This document shows, piece by piece, positions 27,396 to 35,500 of a stretch of DNA of 43,469 bases; positions within the stretch are counted from its first letter, which is position 1; the number at the start of each line of letters is the position of its first letter. The position numbers were made by a program, and so were the translations under genes. A model generated the notes under the pieces. That model did no database searches. It worked only from the letters and a program-made list of their open reading frames with translations, and was not told where the DNA came from. The DNA is from Solobacterium sp. (GTDB lineage Bacteria; Bacillota_I; Bacilli_A; Erysipelotrichales; Erysipelotrichaceae). Where the stretch lies: assembly GCA_017512555.1 (NCBI GenBank), contig JAFWFE010000039.1:1-43469 (forward strand), read 5' to 3'.

Positions 27396-27582
27396 CGCAC
27401 GCTGGATACAACATACGCATATCTTGCGTAAAGATGAATATGAGTGTTCCGTATGCGGGTACTATACAGATAAACCGTCCGGGAAGTGTCCAAAGTGCGG
27501 CTCAAAGATGAAGGGAACCAAGGGAGATCTTACCTGGATAGATGAGATGGAAGCCGCGGATGCCATATTCAATGATCGTTAA
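27385..27582 (+). CDS. Zinc-ribbon protein, 65 residues
   Basis: This small protein has two CxxC knuckles (CSVCGYY and CPKCGSKM) that should hold one zinc ion, after an N-terminal stretch rich in aromatic and basic residues (NNARWIQHTHILRK). The start ATG at 27385 lies inside the end of the preceding 40-residue gene, with GGAG about 8 bases upstream. Similar short zinc ribbons occur in Firmicutes genomes and prophages, with no known role. Nucleic-acid or protein binding is possible. Confidence 0.7.
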   Translation: MKNNARWIQHTHILRKDEYECSVCGYYTDKPSGKCPKCGSKMKGTKGDLTWIDEMEAADAIFNDR

Positions 27583-27641
27583 TTATAAATCCCAAGAAAA
27601 CATTCCTGGATTATAATCAATACAAAGATGAGGATGAACAT

Positions 27642-28694
27642 ATGAAACAAGAATTAGCTTTTCTAAAAGAACTGACAGATCTGCGGTCTACGAGCGGAGG
27701 AGAAGAGGCTGTACGCAGTTTTCTGAAAAAGGAATTTCTGAATCTTACCGATCAGGTCGAGACGGATGGATTGGGTTCCTTGATCGCGTATGAAGGAAAG
27801 AAAGGACCGAAGATCCTGGCGGTTGGCCATATGGATGAAGTCGGTTTTATCGTCAGAGCAATCACCAAAGACGGATATATCAAGATAGCACGTTGTGGTT
27901 TCTTCTTTGAGTCCGGTGCTTTATCCCAGCACTTTATCATCAATACCGGAAAGGGAGATGTGGAAGGAATCTGTTCCCTGGGACCTGGATTTATAAGCAA
28001 GGAGTTTCCCAAGATCGAAGATCTGGTCATTGATATCGGCTGTGAAAGTGAAGAGGAAGCCAGAGAACTCGGGGTGCGGATCGGTGATCTGATCGTACCG
28101 AAAGGCGATTTCGCGGCAGTAGGAAAGCAGCAGAAATACCTCATCAACAAGGCCTGGGATAACCGGATCGGCTGTGCAGTATCTTTACGGACAATGGAGA
28201 ATCTAAAGAAAAGCGGGCATCCGAATATCTTTGTCGGCGGAGGCAGCGTACAGGAGGAAGTAGGTACCCGTGGAGCTGTCACTATGGCGGATAAGGTTGG
28301 CGCGGATATTGCCTTCTCGATCGATATCGGTCCGGCAGATGATACGTATCAGGGCAATAGGGAAGAAGGCTGTCTGGGAAAGGGACCTCAGTTAACCTTT
28401 ATGGACAGTGCGACGATCTCCAATCGTAAACTGCTGAAGTTTGCGGCTGAAGTTGCAGAAGAATGCGGGATTCCCTATCAGACAGTGGTCCAGAAACATG
28501 GCGGTACAGATGCTTCAGAGTTTCAGTATGCCAATGCCGGAACACCTGTACTGTTGCTGAATATACCCTGCCGCTATGCCCATACACCGACTTCGATGAT
28601 CCATTATGACGATTATGTCAATGCGGTGAAACTGCTGACAGAGATAGTTAAAAGACTGGATGAAGAAAAGGTCAGGGAAATCCGTTCCTTCTGA
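27642..28694 (+). CDS. M42-family metallo-aminopeptidase
   Basis: A 350-residue protein of the M42 (glutamyl aminopeptidase / deblocking aminopeptidase) family. Metal ligands and catalytic residues are visible: H63 and D65 in VGHMDEVGF, D173 in AWDNRIG, E205/E206 in QEEVGTRG, D228 in SIDIG and H314 in YAHTPTSM. These enzymes form large tetrahedral dodecamers that trim short peptides in the cytoplasm. Some members are annotated as endoglucanases, but the sequence gives no reason to prefer that. The gene is followed by a terminator. Confidence 0.92.
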   Translation: MKQELAFLKELTDLRSTSGGEEAVRSFLKKEFLNLTDQVETDGLGSLIAYEGKKGPKILAVGHMDEVGFIVRAITKDGYIKIARCGFFFESGALSQHFIINTGKGDVEGICSLGPGFISKEFPKIEDLVIDIGCESEEEARELGVRIGDLIVPKGDFAAVGKQQKYLINKAWDNRIGCAVSLRTMENLKKSGHPNIFVGGGSVQEEVGTRGAVTMADKVGADIAFSIDIGPADDTYQGNREEGCLGKGPQLTFMDSATISNRKLLKFAAEVAEECGIPYQTVVQKHGGTDASEFQYANAGTPVLLLNIPCRYAHTPTSMIHYDDYVNAVKLLTEIVKRLDEEKVREIRSF

Positions 28695-28753
28695 ATCCGG
28701 AGGTTAGTGTCTGGATAATATATTCTGGTAGAAACGAAGTAAAGTGAGATCAT

Positions 28754-28783
28754 ATCTCCGAACCATCCGGCTCGGAGATTTTT
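28754..28783 (+). terminator. Terminator after the M42 aminopeptidase gene
   Basis: ATCTCCGA (28754-28761) and TCGGAGAT (28772-28779) form a perfect 8-bp stem around a 10-base loop, followed by a T-run. Confidence 0.85.
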
Positions 28784-28874
28784 ATATACATATACAAAAG
28801 AACCGGGAAAAATAGTTAAGGCTTTTCGAATCTGTTGATGAAGCACAGATTGTTCCCATTTTTCCCTGGGTCGA

Positions 28875-28924
28875 TTGACAAGCGAACAATTATCAGCTAA
28901 TACAATTGTGCGCAAGTAAATTGT
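28875..28924 (+). promoter_or_regulatory. Promoter and candidate operator of the OhrR-like regulator / peroxidase operon
   Basis: TTGACA at 28875-28880 is a perfect -35. A -10 candidate TAATAC lies 17 bases on, or TACAAT at 20. Overlapping this, ACAATT (28902-28907) and AATTGT (28919-28924) form an inverted repeat, with a further ACAATT at 28886. OhrR operators in Bacillus contain TACAATT/AATTGTA half-sites, so self-regulation by the encoded MarR/OhrR protein is a good hypothesis. Confidence 0.55.
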
Positions 28925-28949
28925 GCGAAAGCAAAAGGAGGTGAACGCC

Positions 28950-29402
28950 GTGGCAAAGAATGATCATAGTTACGATATATTAAAACTGGATAATCAGGTG
29001 TGTTTTCCTCTGTATGCCTGCAGTAAAGAACTGGTAAGACAGTATACTCCTTATCTTAAGGAACTGAATCTCACCTATACCCAGTACATTGTCATGATGG
29101 TATTGTGGGAAAGAGAAACAGTGTCTTCAAGAGAACTTGCGGAATGTCTCCATCTGGATTACGGAACTCTGACTCCGGTACTGAAAAGACTGGATCAAGC
29201 TGGGTATCTTACCCGGGAAAGAGCAGAGAACGATGAGAGACAACTGACACTCACGTTGACAGAAACAGGAAGAGAACTGAAAGATAAGGCGAAAGCGATT
29301 CCTGAGGCTATTGCGAAGTGTATGGGTCTGACAATGGAGGAATTCGGTGTGTTGTACACACTGACCTATAAAGCGTTGAAAAATATGGAAGAAAAACAGT
29401 AA
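28950..29402 (+). CDS. MarR-family peroxide-sensing regulator, OhrR-like
   Basis: This 150-residue winged-helix protein has the OhrR signature near its N-terminus: LKLDNQVCFPLYACSKEL, with C18 at the place of the peroxide-sensing Cys15 of Bacillus OhrR, plus following conserved tyrosines. The DNA-binding part is SSRELAECLHLDYGTLTPVLK with a wing around ENDERQLTLTLT. It starts at a GTG (28950), supported by a near-perfect AAAGGAGGTGA. It is co-transcribed with the glutathione peroxidase gene 14 bases downstream and likely represses both until its cysteine is oxidised. Confidence 0.88.
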   Translation: MAKNDHSYDILKLDNQVCFPLYACSKELVRQYTPYLKELNLTYTQYIVMMVLWERETVSSRELAECLHLDYGTLTPVLKRLDQAGYLTRERAENDERQLTLTLTETGRELKDKAKAIPEAIAKCMGLTMEEFGVLYTLTYKALKNMEEKQ

Positions 29403-29416
29403 AGGAGGAAGTTAAA

Positions 29417-29965
29417 ATGTCTGTTTATGATTTCACGGTAAAGGATAGAAAAGGAAATGAAATAAATCTCAGCGAGTATGCCGGAAAGGTATTACTGATT
29501 GTCAATACAGCTACAGGATGTGGATTCACCCCTCATTACGAACCGTTGGAAGCGATGTATAAGGAGTTCAAGGAACAGGGGTTTGAAATTCTTGATTTCC
29601 CCTGCAATCAGTTTGCGAATCAGGCTCCGGGATCTGAAGATGAGATCCATGAATTCTGCACAGTGAAATTCGGTACGGAATTCCCGCAGTTTGCGAAGAT
29701 TGACGTAAACGGAGAGACAGCTCTTCCTCTGTTTGCCTATCTTGCGACAGAGAAGCCTTTTGAAGGATTCGGCAGCGGTCTGAAGTTTGCGATGCTCAAA
29801 AAATTCTCCAATATGAACAACAAGACATTCGGGGATAAAGCGTACATCAAGTGGAACTTCACGAAGTTCCTGGTTAATCGTCAGGGTGAAGTCGTTGCCA
29901 GATTTGAACCGACGGCAGATATGGAAGATGTACGGAAAGCAGTCGCGGAAGAACTGAAGAAGTAA
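29417..29965 (+). CDS. Glutathione peroxidase-family thiol peroxidase
   Basis: This 182-residue GPx-family protein has the peroxidatic Cys35 in NTATGCGFTPHY, Gln in FPCNQFANQ, and Trp in KWNFTKF, completing the catalytic set. A resolving Cys is likely at 81 (EIHEFC), so it probably uses thioredoxin rather than glutathione, as is usual for bacterial members. It is cytoplasmic. AAAGGAGG precedes the ATG. Its pairing with an OhrR-like regulator indicates a role against organic or lipid hydroperoxides. Confidence 0.93.
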   Translation: MSVYDFTVKDRKGNEINLSEYAGKVLLIVNTATGCGFTPHYEPLEAMYKEFKEQGFEILDFPCNQFANQAPGSEDEIHEFCTVKFGTEFPQFAKIDVNGETALPLFAYLATEKPFEGFGSGLKFAMLKKFSNMNNKTFGDKAYIKWNFTKFLVNRQGEVVARFEPTADMEDVRKAVAEELKK

Positions 29966-30002
29966 ATCTGTAAGATCCTGCATGATTGCGGAGATGAATA
30001 AC

Positions 30003-30038
30003 AAAACCGGAGTGTATATTTAACAAACTCCGGTTTTT
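30003..30038 (+). terminator. Terminator after the peroxidase gene
   Basis: AAAACCGGAGT and ACTCCGGTTTT form a perfect 11-bp stem with a 13-base loop, followed by T. It lies 38 bases after the stop codon. Confidence 0.9.
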
Positions 30039-30211
30039 ATCAGGTTCTGGGGGATTGCAGTTTATCTTATGATTCCGTTACCAAACAAAAATCTCAAGGG
30101 AAGTGAACCTTTCATGAATGATTTACGGCAGTTCCTCTGTGCATAACATTTCATGCATACGTAATTGATAATATATGTATTAGACAGCATAAATTATTAT
30201 TTCTATGATTT

Positions 30212-30240
30212 AGGTAACAAATCGTATATGAGGTAAACAA
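30212..30240. repeat. Direct repeat upstream of bioY
   Basis: AGGTAACAA (30212-30220) and AGGTAAACAA (30231-30240) are near-identical direct repeats immediately before the bioY start. The motif resembles one half of a BirA biotin operator, but the usual inverted arrangement is absent. The second copy also overlaps the ribosome binding site. Function is uncertain. Confidence 0.3.
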
Positions 30241-30243
30241 CAA

Positions 30244-30774
30244 ATGAACACAAAACAAATGGCTTATACGGCATTGATGGCGGCGGTAATCAGTGTTTTG
30301 GCTCCAATCGCAATTGAATTATCCGGAGGGGTTCCGGTTTCTCTGGCTACGCTTGCGGTAATGCTGGCTGGAGGACTGCTCGGCAGCCGTTACGGTACTC
30401 TGGGAGCACTCATCTATATTCTTCTTGGCATGATTGGCATGCCTGTATTTGCCGGTTACAGTTCCGGCGCTCATATTGTCTTTGGTATGACCGGGGGATA
30501 TATCCTCGGATATCTGCCTCTTGCGTATTGTACCGGATGGTTCGCTGAACATTACGGTTCAAATATAAAATCTTTGGTTTCCGGCACATTGCTTGGGAAT
30601 TTAGTCCTGTATATTCTGGGTACTTTGTGGTTCATGGTTGTGACCAAAATGGGTCTGATAGCTTCTCTTGCGGCCTGTGTAATTCCTTTCCTGCCCGGAG
30701 ATCTGCTTAAGATCGCTGTTGTATGTATACTTGTACCAAGGCTTTCCCGTTTCCTGCATCTGCAGAATAGTTAA
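30244..30774 (+). CDS. bioY: Biotin transporter substrate-binding component BioY
   Basis: This 176-residue membrane protein has about six hydrophobic helices and the BioY core GGLLGSRYGTLGALIYILLGMIGMPVFAG followed by the GMTGGYILGYL stretch. It is the S-component of an ECF transporter and would bind biotin and work with EcfT and EcfA, which are not encoded here. Presence of bioY without biotin synthesis genes nearby suggests biotin scavenging. AGGTAAACAAC precedes the ATG. It is convergent with the next gene and shares its terminator. Confidence 0.93.
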   Translation: MNTKQMAYTALMAAVISVLAPIAIELSGGVPVSLATLAVMLAGGLLGSRYGTLGALIYILLGMIGMPVFAGYSSGAHIVFGMTGGYILGYLPLAYCTGWFAEHYGSNIKSLVSGTLLGNLVLYILGTLWFMVVTKMGLIASLAACVIPFLPGDLLKIAVVCILVPRLSRFLHLQNS

Positions 30775-30815
30775 AAAAACAGGGATTATCCTGAACAGAT
30801 GATCCCTGTTTTATT
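30773..30815. terminator. Bidirectional terminator between bioY and the convergent membrane-protein gene
   Basis: AAAACAGGGAT (30776-30786) pairs with ATCCCTGTTTT (30802-30812) over 11 bp. A-rich and T-rich flanks suit termination from both sides. Confidence 0.85.
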
Positions 30816-31179
30816 TTCTCCCGAGATGTTCGATCGTTCCTGTGATCTGACTGCCTACCACGATCACTATGCCTATACATGCCAGGATAAGAAATATCCT
30901 GGAGATCGTTTTCACTGTGCCTGTGGCAGGTACTTTCGCGTGAGTTACCAGGATGACCGCAAGGTATACCAGAAACACTGCGGTATATGCCCAGTCTACA
31001 CCGATCCAGGGATTACCGAAGCCGATGCCGTAGCCACTGTTAAGCATCAGGAAGAACAGAGAAAACAATACTCCGCACAAAGTGAGAATCAATGAGATGA
31101 GTTTTCCTTTTTTGCGTACAATACAGATGATGTTGACAATGACCGGAGATAAGGGAATCAAAAGATATAACGCACCCAT
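30811..31179 (-). CDS. Small integral membrane protein, unknown function
   Basis: This 122-residue protein has four hydrophobic segments (about residues 3-20, 27-46, 65-80 and 93-110) separated by short charged loops such as CIVRKKGK. It has no signal peptide and no recognised domain. It is the only minus-strand gene in the right two-thirds of the window, divergent from an MBL-fold gene and convergent with bioY. The function is not known. Confidence 0.7.
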   Translation of the reverse strand: MGALYLLIPLSPVIVNIICIVRKKGKLISLILTLCGVLFSLFFLMLNSGYGIGFGNPWIGVDWAYTAVFLVYLAVILVTHAKVPATGTVKTISRIFLILACIGIVIVVGSQITGTIEHLGRK

Positions 31180-31262
31180 GGTCTGGTCCTCCCGTGTTTC
31201 TAATACTATACATTATCCGGTACGTACAGAGAATACAAAATGTATATTTGCGTGGAATCACA

Positions 31263-31268
31263 TATAAT
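31263..31268 (+). promoter_or_regulatory. TATAAT -10 element for the MBL hydrolase / glyoxalase pair
   Basis: A perfect TATAAT lies 29 bases before the start codon of the MBL-fold gene in the 117-base divergent gap. No good -35 was seen at standard spacing, so the call rests on the -10 alone. Confidence 0.4.
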
Positions 31269-31296
31269 ATTCTTATACCGGAAGGGGAAGTAATGC

Positions 31297-32004
31297 ATGA
31301 CCATGAAGATCGATTATCTGGGACACAGCGGGTTCTTTGTTGAAACAGATCGCGTTTTCCTGTTGTTTGATTACTACCGCGGCAATCTTTCCTTTGTGCG
31401 TAAGCTTACGCAGGATAAACCGCTGTTCGTGTTTGCCAGCCATGTACACGCAGATCACTACAACCCGAAGATCTTTTCGCTGAGAGAGATCCATCCGCGG
31501 ACAAAATACATCTTATCCTTTGATATCCGGGGAAATAGGAATGTACCGGAGAATTGCGATGTGCAGTATCTGGATGCGGACCAGACATATACGATTGAGG
31601 AACTGGGTACGGTAGAAACCCTGCTTTCCACCGATGAAGGAGTTGCCTATCTTGTTGAAACCGGAGATGTGACTTTGTTCCATGCGGGTGATCTTCACTG
31701 GTGGGACTGGCCGGGAGAAGATCCGGAATGGCTTGCGGAACAGGAAAGGGTATTCTGCGGAGAGATCCGTAAGCTGGCAGATAAAAAGATCGATGTGGCA
31801 TTCGCAGTTCTGGATGACCGTCTGGAGGGGAATTATGCCAGAGGTATGGAGTATTTCCTGTCGGTCTGTCATCCCCGCTATGTACTGCCGATGCATTTCT
31901 GGAAAGATCGCAGTATTATTGAACGCTTCAAGGCTCTTCCCTGTATGCAGAAAACGGAAACAGTTCTGCTCGATACAGTCAGAGAGAATCACTGGGAAAT
32001 ATAA
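31297..32004 (+). CDS. MBL-fold metal-dependent hydrolase, UlaG-like
   Basis: This 235-residue protein starts with the strand-rich MKIDYLGHSGFFVET seen in UlaG-type hydrolases, then has SHVHADHY (HxHxDH), FHAGDLHWWDW and PMHFW as further metal ligands. The binuclear site therefore looks complete. Proteins of this branch cleave lactones or phosphodiesters, but the substrate here is unknown. GGAAGGGGAAG precedes the start; a second ATG two codons later is an alternative. It lies 14 bases upstream of a glyoxalase-like gene, so the pair may handle a reactive metabolite. Confidence 0.87.
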   Translation: MTMKIDYLGHSGFFVETDRVFLLFDYYRGNLSFVRKLTQDKPLFVFASHVHADHYNPKIFSLREIHPRTKYILSFDIRGNRNVPENCDVQYLDADQTYTIEELGTVETLLSTDEGVAYLVETGDVTLFHAGDLHWWDWPGEDPEWLAEQERVFCGEIRKLADKKIDVAFAVLDDRLEGNYARGMEYFLSVCHPRYVLPMHFWKDRSIIERFKALPCMQKTETVLLDTVRENHWEI

Positions 32005-32018
32005 CAGGAGGTTATTAT

Positions 32019-32387
32019 ATGAAATTCAAGATGGTCCACGAAAACTACAATATCACTGATCTGGAGAGATCTCTGGCATTCTACGAACAAGCTCTTGGTC
32101 TGAAGGAAAAACGCCGTAAGACCGCCAAAGACGGATCGTTTATTATTGTCTATATCGGTAATGAAAACAGTGAGTTTGAACTGGAACTGACCTGGCTGAA
32201 GGATCATCCGCAGCCGTATGATATCGGTGAAGAAGAGTTCCATCTGGCCTTCCAGACCGATGATTTTGAAGCAGCGCATGCCTTACATGAGAAGATGGGA
32301 TGTATATGTTTTGAGAATCATGCGATGGGAATCTACTTTATCCAGGATCCGGATGGATACTGGCTGGAAGTTGTACCGACAAGATAA
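32019..32387 (+). CDS. Glyoxalase I / lactoylglutathione lyase-like protein
   Basis: This 122-residue VOC-superfamily protein has the double beta-alpha-beta-beta-beta fold pattern. It has ligands His (MVHENYNI), Glu (SEFELELTW), His (EEFHLAF) and Glu (YWLEVVP), the four metal ligands of GloA. It probably isomerises hemithioacetals of methylglyoxal, although in a bacterium possibly lacking glutathione the thiol partner is unclear. AGGAGG precedes the start. It is co-transcribed with the preceding MBL-fold gene. Confidence 0.88.
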   Translation: MKFKMVHENYNITDLERSLAFYEQALGLKEKRRKTAKDGSFIIVYIGNENSEFELELTWLKDHPQPYDIGEEEFHLAFQTDDFEAAHALHEKMGCICFENHAMGIYFIQDPDGYWLEVVPTR

Positions 32388-32413
32388 ATAGATTACCTGG
32401 TACTACGGGGGAT

Positions 32414-32441
32414 AAGGAGTGTAGAGGACACACTCCTTTTT
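32414..32441 (+). terminator. Terminator after the glyoxalase-like gene
   Basis: AAGGAGTGT (32414-32422) and ACACTCCTT (32430-32438) form a perfect 9-bp stem with a 7-base loop and are followed by TTT. Confidence 0.87.
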
Positions 32442-32459
32442 CGTGGTATACAAGACGGA

Positions 32460-32495
32460 TTGACACTTCCTGCAGTGTATCATATAGGGTATAAT
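32460..32495 (+). promoter_or_regulatory. Promoter region of the InlB-repeat protein gene
   Basis: TTGACA (32460-32465) is a perfect -35 and TATAAT (32490-32495) a perfect -10, but 24 bases apart. TTGACA with TATAGG 17 bases on, or TATAAT with a poor -35, are the two workable readings. Either gives a leader of 55-65 nucleotides. Confidence 0.55.
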
Positions 32496-32553
32496 CATAA
32501 ATGTAGTATTTATGAGTTACATCGTTTTAATCATACGGAGAAGGAGTGCCACT

Positions 32554-35500
32554 ATGAAACGATTTTTGAGTATGCTTCTGTCCTTTTTTATGTTGCTCAG
32601 CGGTATGGAAAGCGTATCTATCAGGGTCCGTGCCGAAGAGAACAACGGTGAAACGGAACAACCCGGTATAGAAGTTGCAGAAACCGAAGAAAGACTGCAG
32701 GAAAAAGAACCTGCGGAAGAGATCTTTGTTGAAACTGAAGAAGAGGAAGAAATAACTGTAGAAGATTTACCGGAGGAGGGAGTTCCTGCGGAAGAATCGG
32801 AAACAGAGGAAGAGTTTGCCAAATCCATGGAAGAAGAACAGGTAGTGACCGTCACTTACGACCTTCCCGAGGGAGTTACTATGGAAATCGACGGACAGAC
32901 AGTTACAGGTGCTTATACCTACACAGTTACTGATTTTGATGGAGAAATCCGTATGCCTGATTCTGTTCCCGAAAAGGATGGATATATATTCAAAACTTGG
33001 GTTGTGAAAGCGAACGGGTATGATCAGGGTAGTGTGGAAGCAGATGAAGGAGTTTATCTGGGTTATATTACCGATAATGAGTGGCATGAATTTGGCTATG
33101 AAAACATAATCGTAATTTGTGTGCCTCAATTCAATCAGATGCTGACTTTCTCGATAGCATATCATCTGAATATGGAAGGAGCCATACTTGGTGATTCGTC
33201 AGAGGCAGTCATTACCCACAGTTATGAAAATATTGTTGAAAACGATTTCGATTTCCCAAGACCATACAAAGAAGGAAAAGAATATCTCGGCTGGGCGTTT
33301 GAAGAAACTGCTTCAACACCAATTAATAACAGTGATCTGTTCAGTTTTCTTGAAACAGTGAATACAACCATTGACCTGTACGCTGTATGGGATGAACCGG
33401 CACCTCAGGAACAGACATATACAGTGATCTATAATCTTAACGGCGGAACGCTTACTGTTAATGGTACTCAGTATACGGAAACGTATACTGAAGAAGTAGA
33501 AGCAGGTACAACATACGAGCTGCAGGGAGATATTGTCAGGGAAGGTTATACTTTCGATAATTATGATCTGGAGATCTCCGGAAATACATTTGGAACTATC
33601 CAACCGGGAGACCCTCTTGAAAATTATGATATATATCCGGAAGCCGGCGATACTCTTACGGCAAATGCCAGATGGTGGCAGAACCTTGATTTTACCATCC
33701 GCTATGTGATAAATCTTGAGTCTGCTGTATTTGCGGAGACCGGGAACAATGAAGATATCATAGTGGAAAAGAACACTTCCTACTTTAAACTGGATGGAGC
33801 TACTCCGTCTAATGTGCCTTGGCACTTTACAGGTCTGTGGGGATTTACACCTGAAGATACTTCCGGTGTGAGCCTGGATGAGATCAGAGAAAGAGTCCAG
33901 AATGGTGAAACAGAAATTACTCTGTATGCCATTTGGAAAGATTTTGACCACTTGATCGTCTACTATCAGAGTGCGGAAGATGCGCTGATTGTCCCGGGAG
34001 ATCCTGAATTGGATTTCTATGGCGTGGGATACATGAATGAGGATACGGTTGTCATAAACCTGGATGTAATCAGAGAGGGATACACACTTCTGGGCTGGGC
34101 AATATCACCGGATTCAACAGAAGTTGTATTTACAAACGGACAGGAACTTGGTACATACTTCGATAATTACAGTGCCAAATACCTGCGTCTGTATGCGGTA
34201 TGGTCGGAAGATGCTGAAGAATATACGCTGAATTTCCATGTCAACAGCGGTGAGATTGCAGGACACCCCGCAAACAAGAACGGTGTGGCAACCTTCGCAG
34301 TTACGGCTGCGGAATTCGGTAATATCCTTCCTGTACGCAATGGATATACTTTTACTGGATGGTATAGTGACAGTAAACTGAAGAAACAGGTTACACCGGA
34401 AGATTTTGCGGCAGATCCGAAGAATATGACTCTCTATGCAGGATGGACCGGTAATACTTATTATGTGATTCTCCACGCCAACAGTGAGAATGCACATTTC
34501 ATTGTGGATGATGTCTCTGCAGGTGGCCAGGTGGAAACAGAGTCTGACTACATAAGTGTTGTTTTTGGCAAAGAATCTGTCATTACATCAAAACCTGTAC
34601 GTGTTGGATTTACCTTCAAGGGTTGGGCAACAACTCCTGAATCTACGGACATTGTCTATAAGAACGGCACGAAGTATAAGGCATTTGCGAAAGCACCGGA
34701 AAATAACAGTTGTGTCGATCTGTACGCAGTCTGGAGTAGGAATACATACAAGATCACCTATAACCTCAAGGGCGGCTCGATTGAAGGACTGCCGGTGAAG
34801 AAGAATGTGTCTACAGAGACCTATAACGTGGAAGAGATCACAACGATCAAGACACCAGCCAGAAATGGATATAACTTTGCCGGATGGTACACGGATTCGA
34901 AGTGTAAGAAGGAATATGATGTTACTTCCTTTGATCCGGAGAATGCTCCTGCGAATCTGACATTGTACGCGAAGTGGACAGCGAAGTCTTATACAATTCA
35001 TTTTGACCCAAATATCCGTGACGATTTTTACAATTTGTATGAAGTATTATCTCCTGCACTTGAAAAGGACGAAGACGGAAATGGTATGCTTGACGGATTT
35101 GTCTATGACAAATCCAAAAAAATGACAGTCAAAGCAAAGAATAATGGTTATAAATTCCTTGGTTGGTCCAGAGACCCGGAAGCCACAAAAGCAACATATC
35201 AAGCAGGGAAGAGTTATAAGAACTATTCTCCGGATGGTGAGGATGTCACATTGTATGCAGTATGGAAATTAAATACTTATACGATGAAACTGTATGTGAA
35301 CGGAGGCCAATATAACTATGATGCTCTGAATGGACAGGGTATACCAATCGCGCCTATTCCAGTGAAGAATGGCGTGGTCAGTTCAAAGTATACAATAGAA
35401 GACACCGATCCTCTTTATCTTGTTATTATTCCAACATGGGGTGATAAGGAATTATCAAAGAAAGGATATACTTTTGGGGGTTGGTACACAGATAAAAAAC

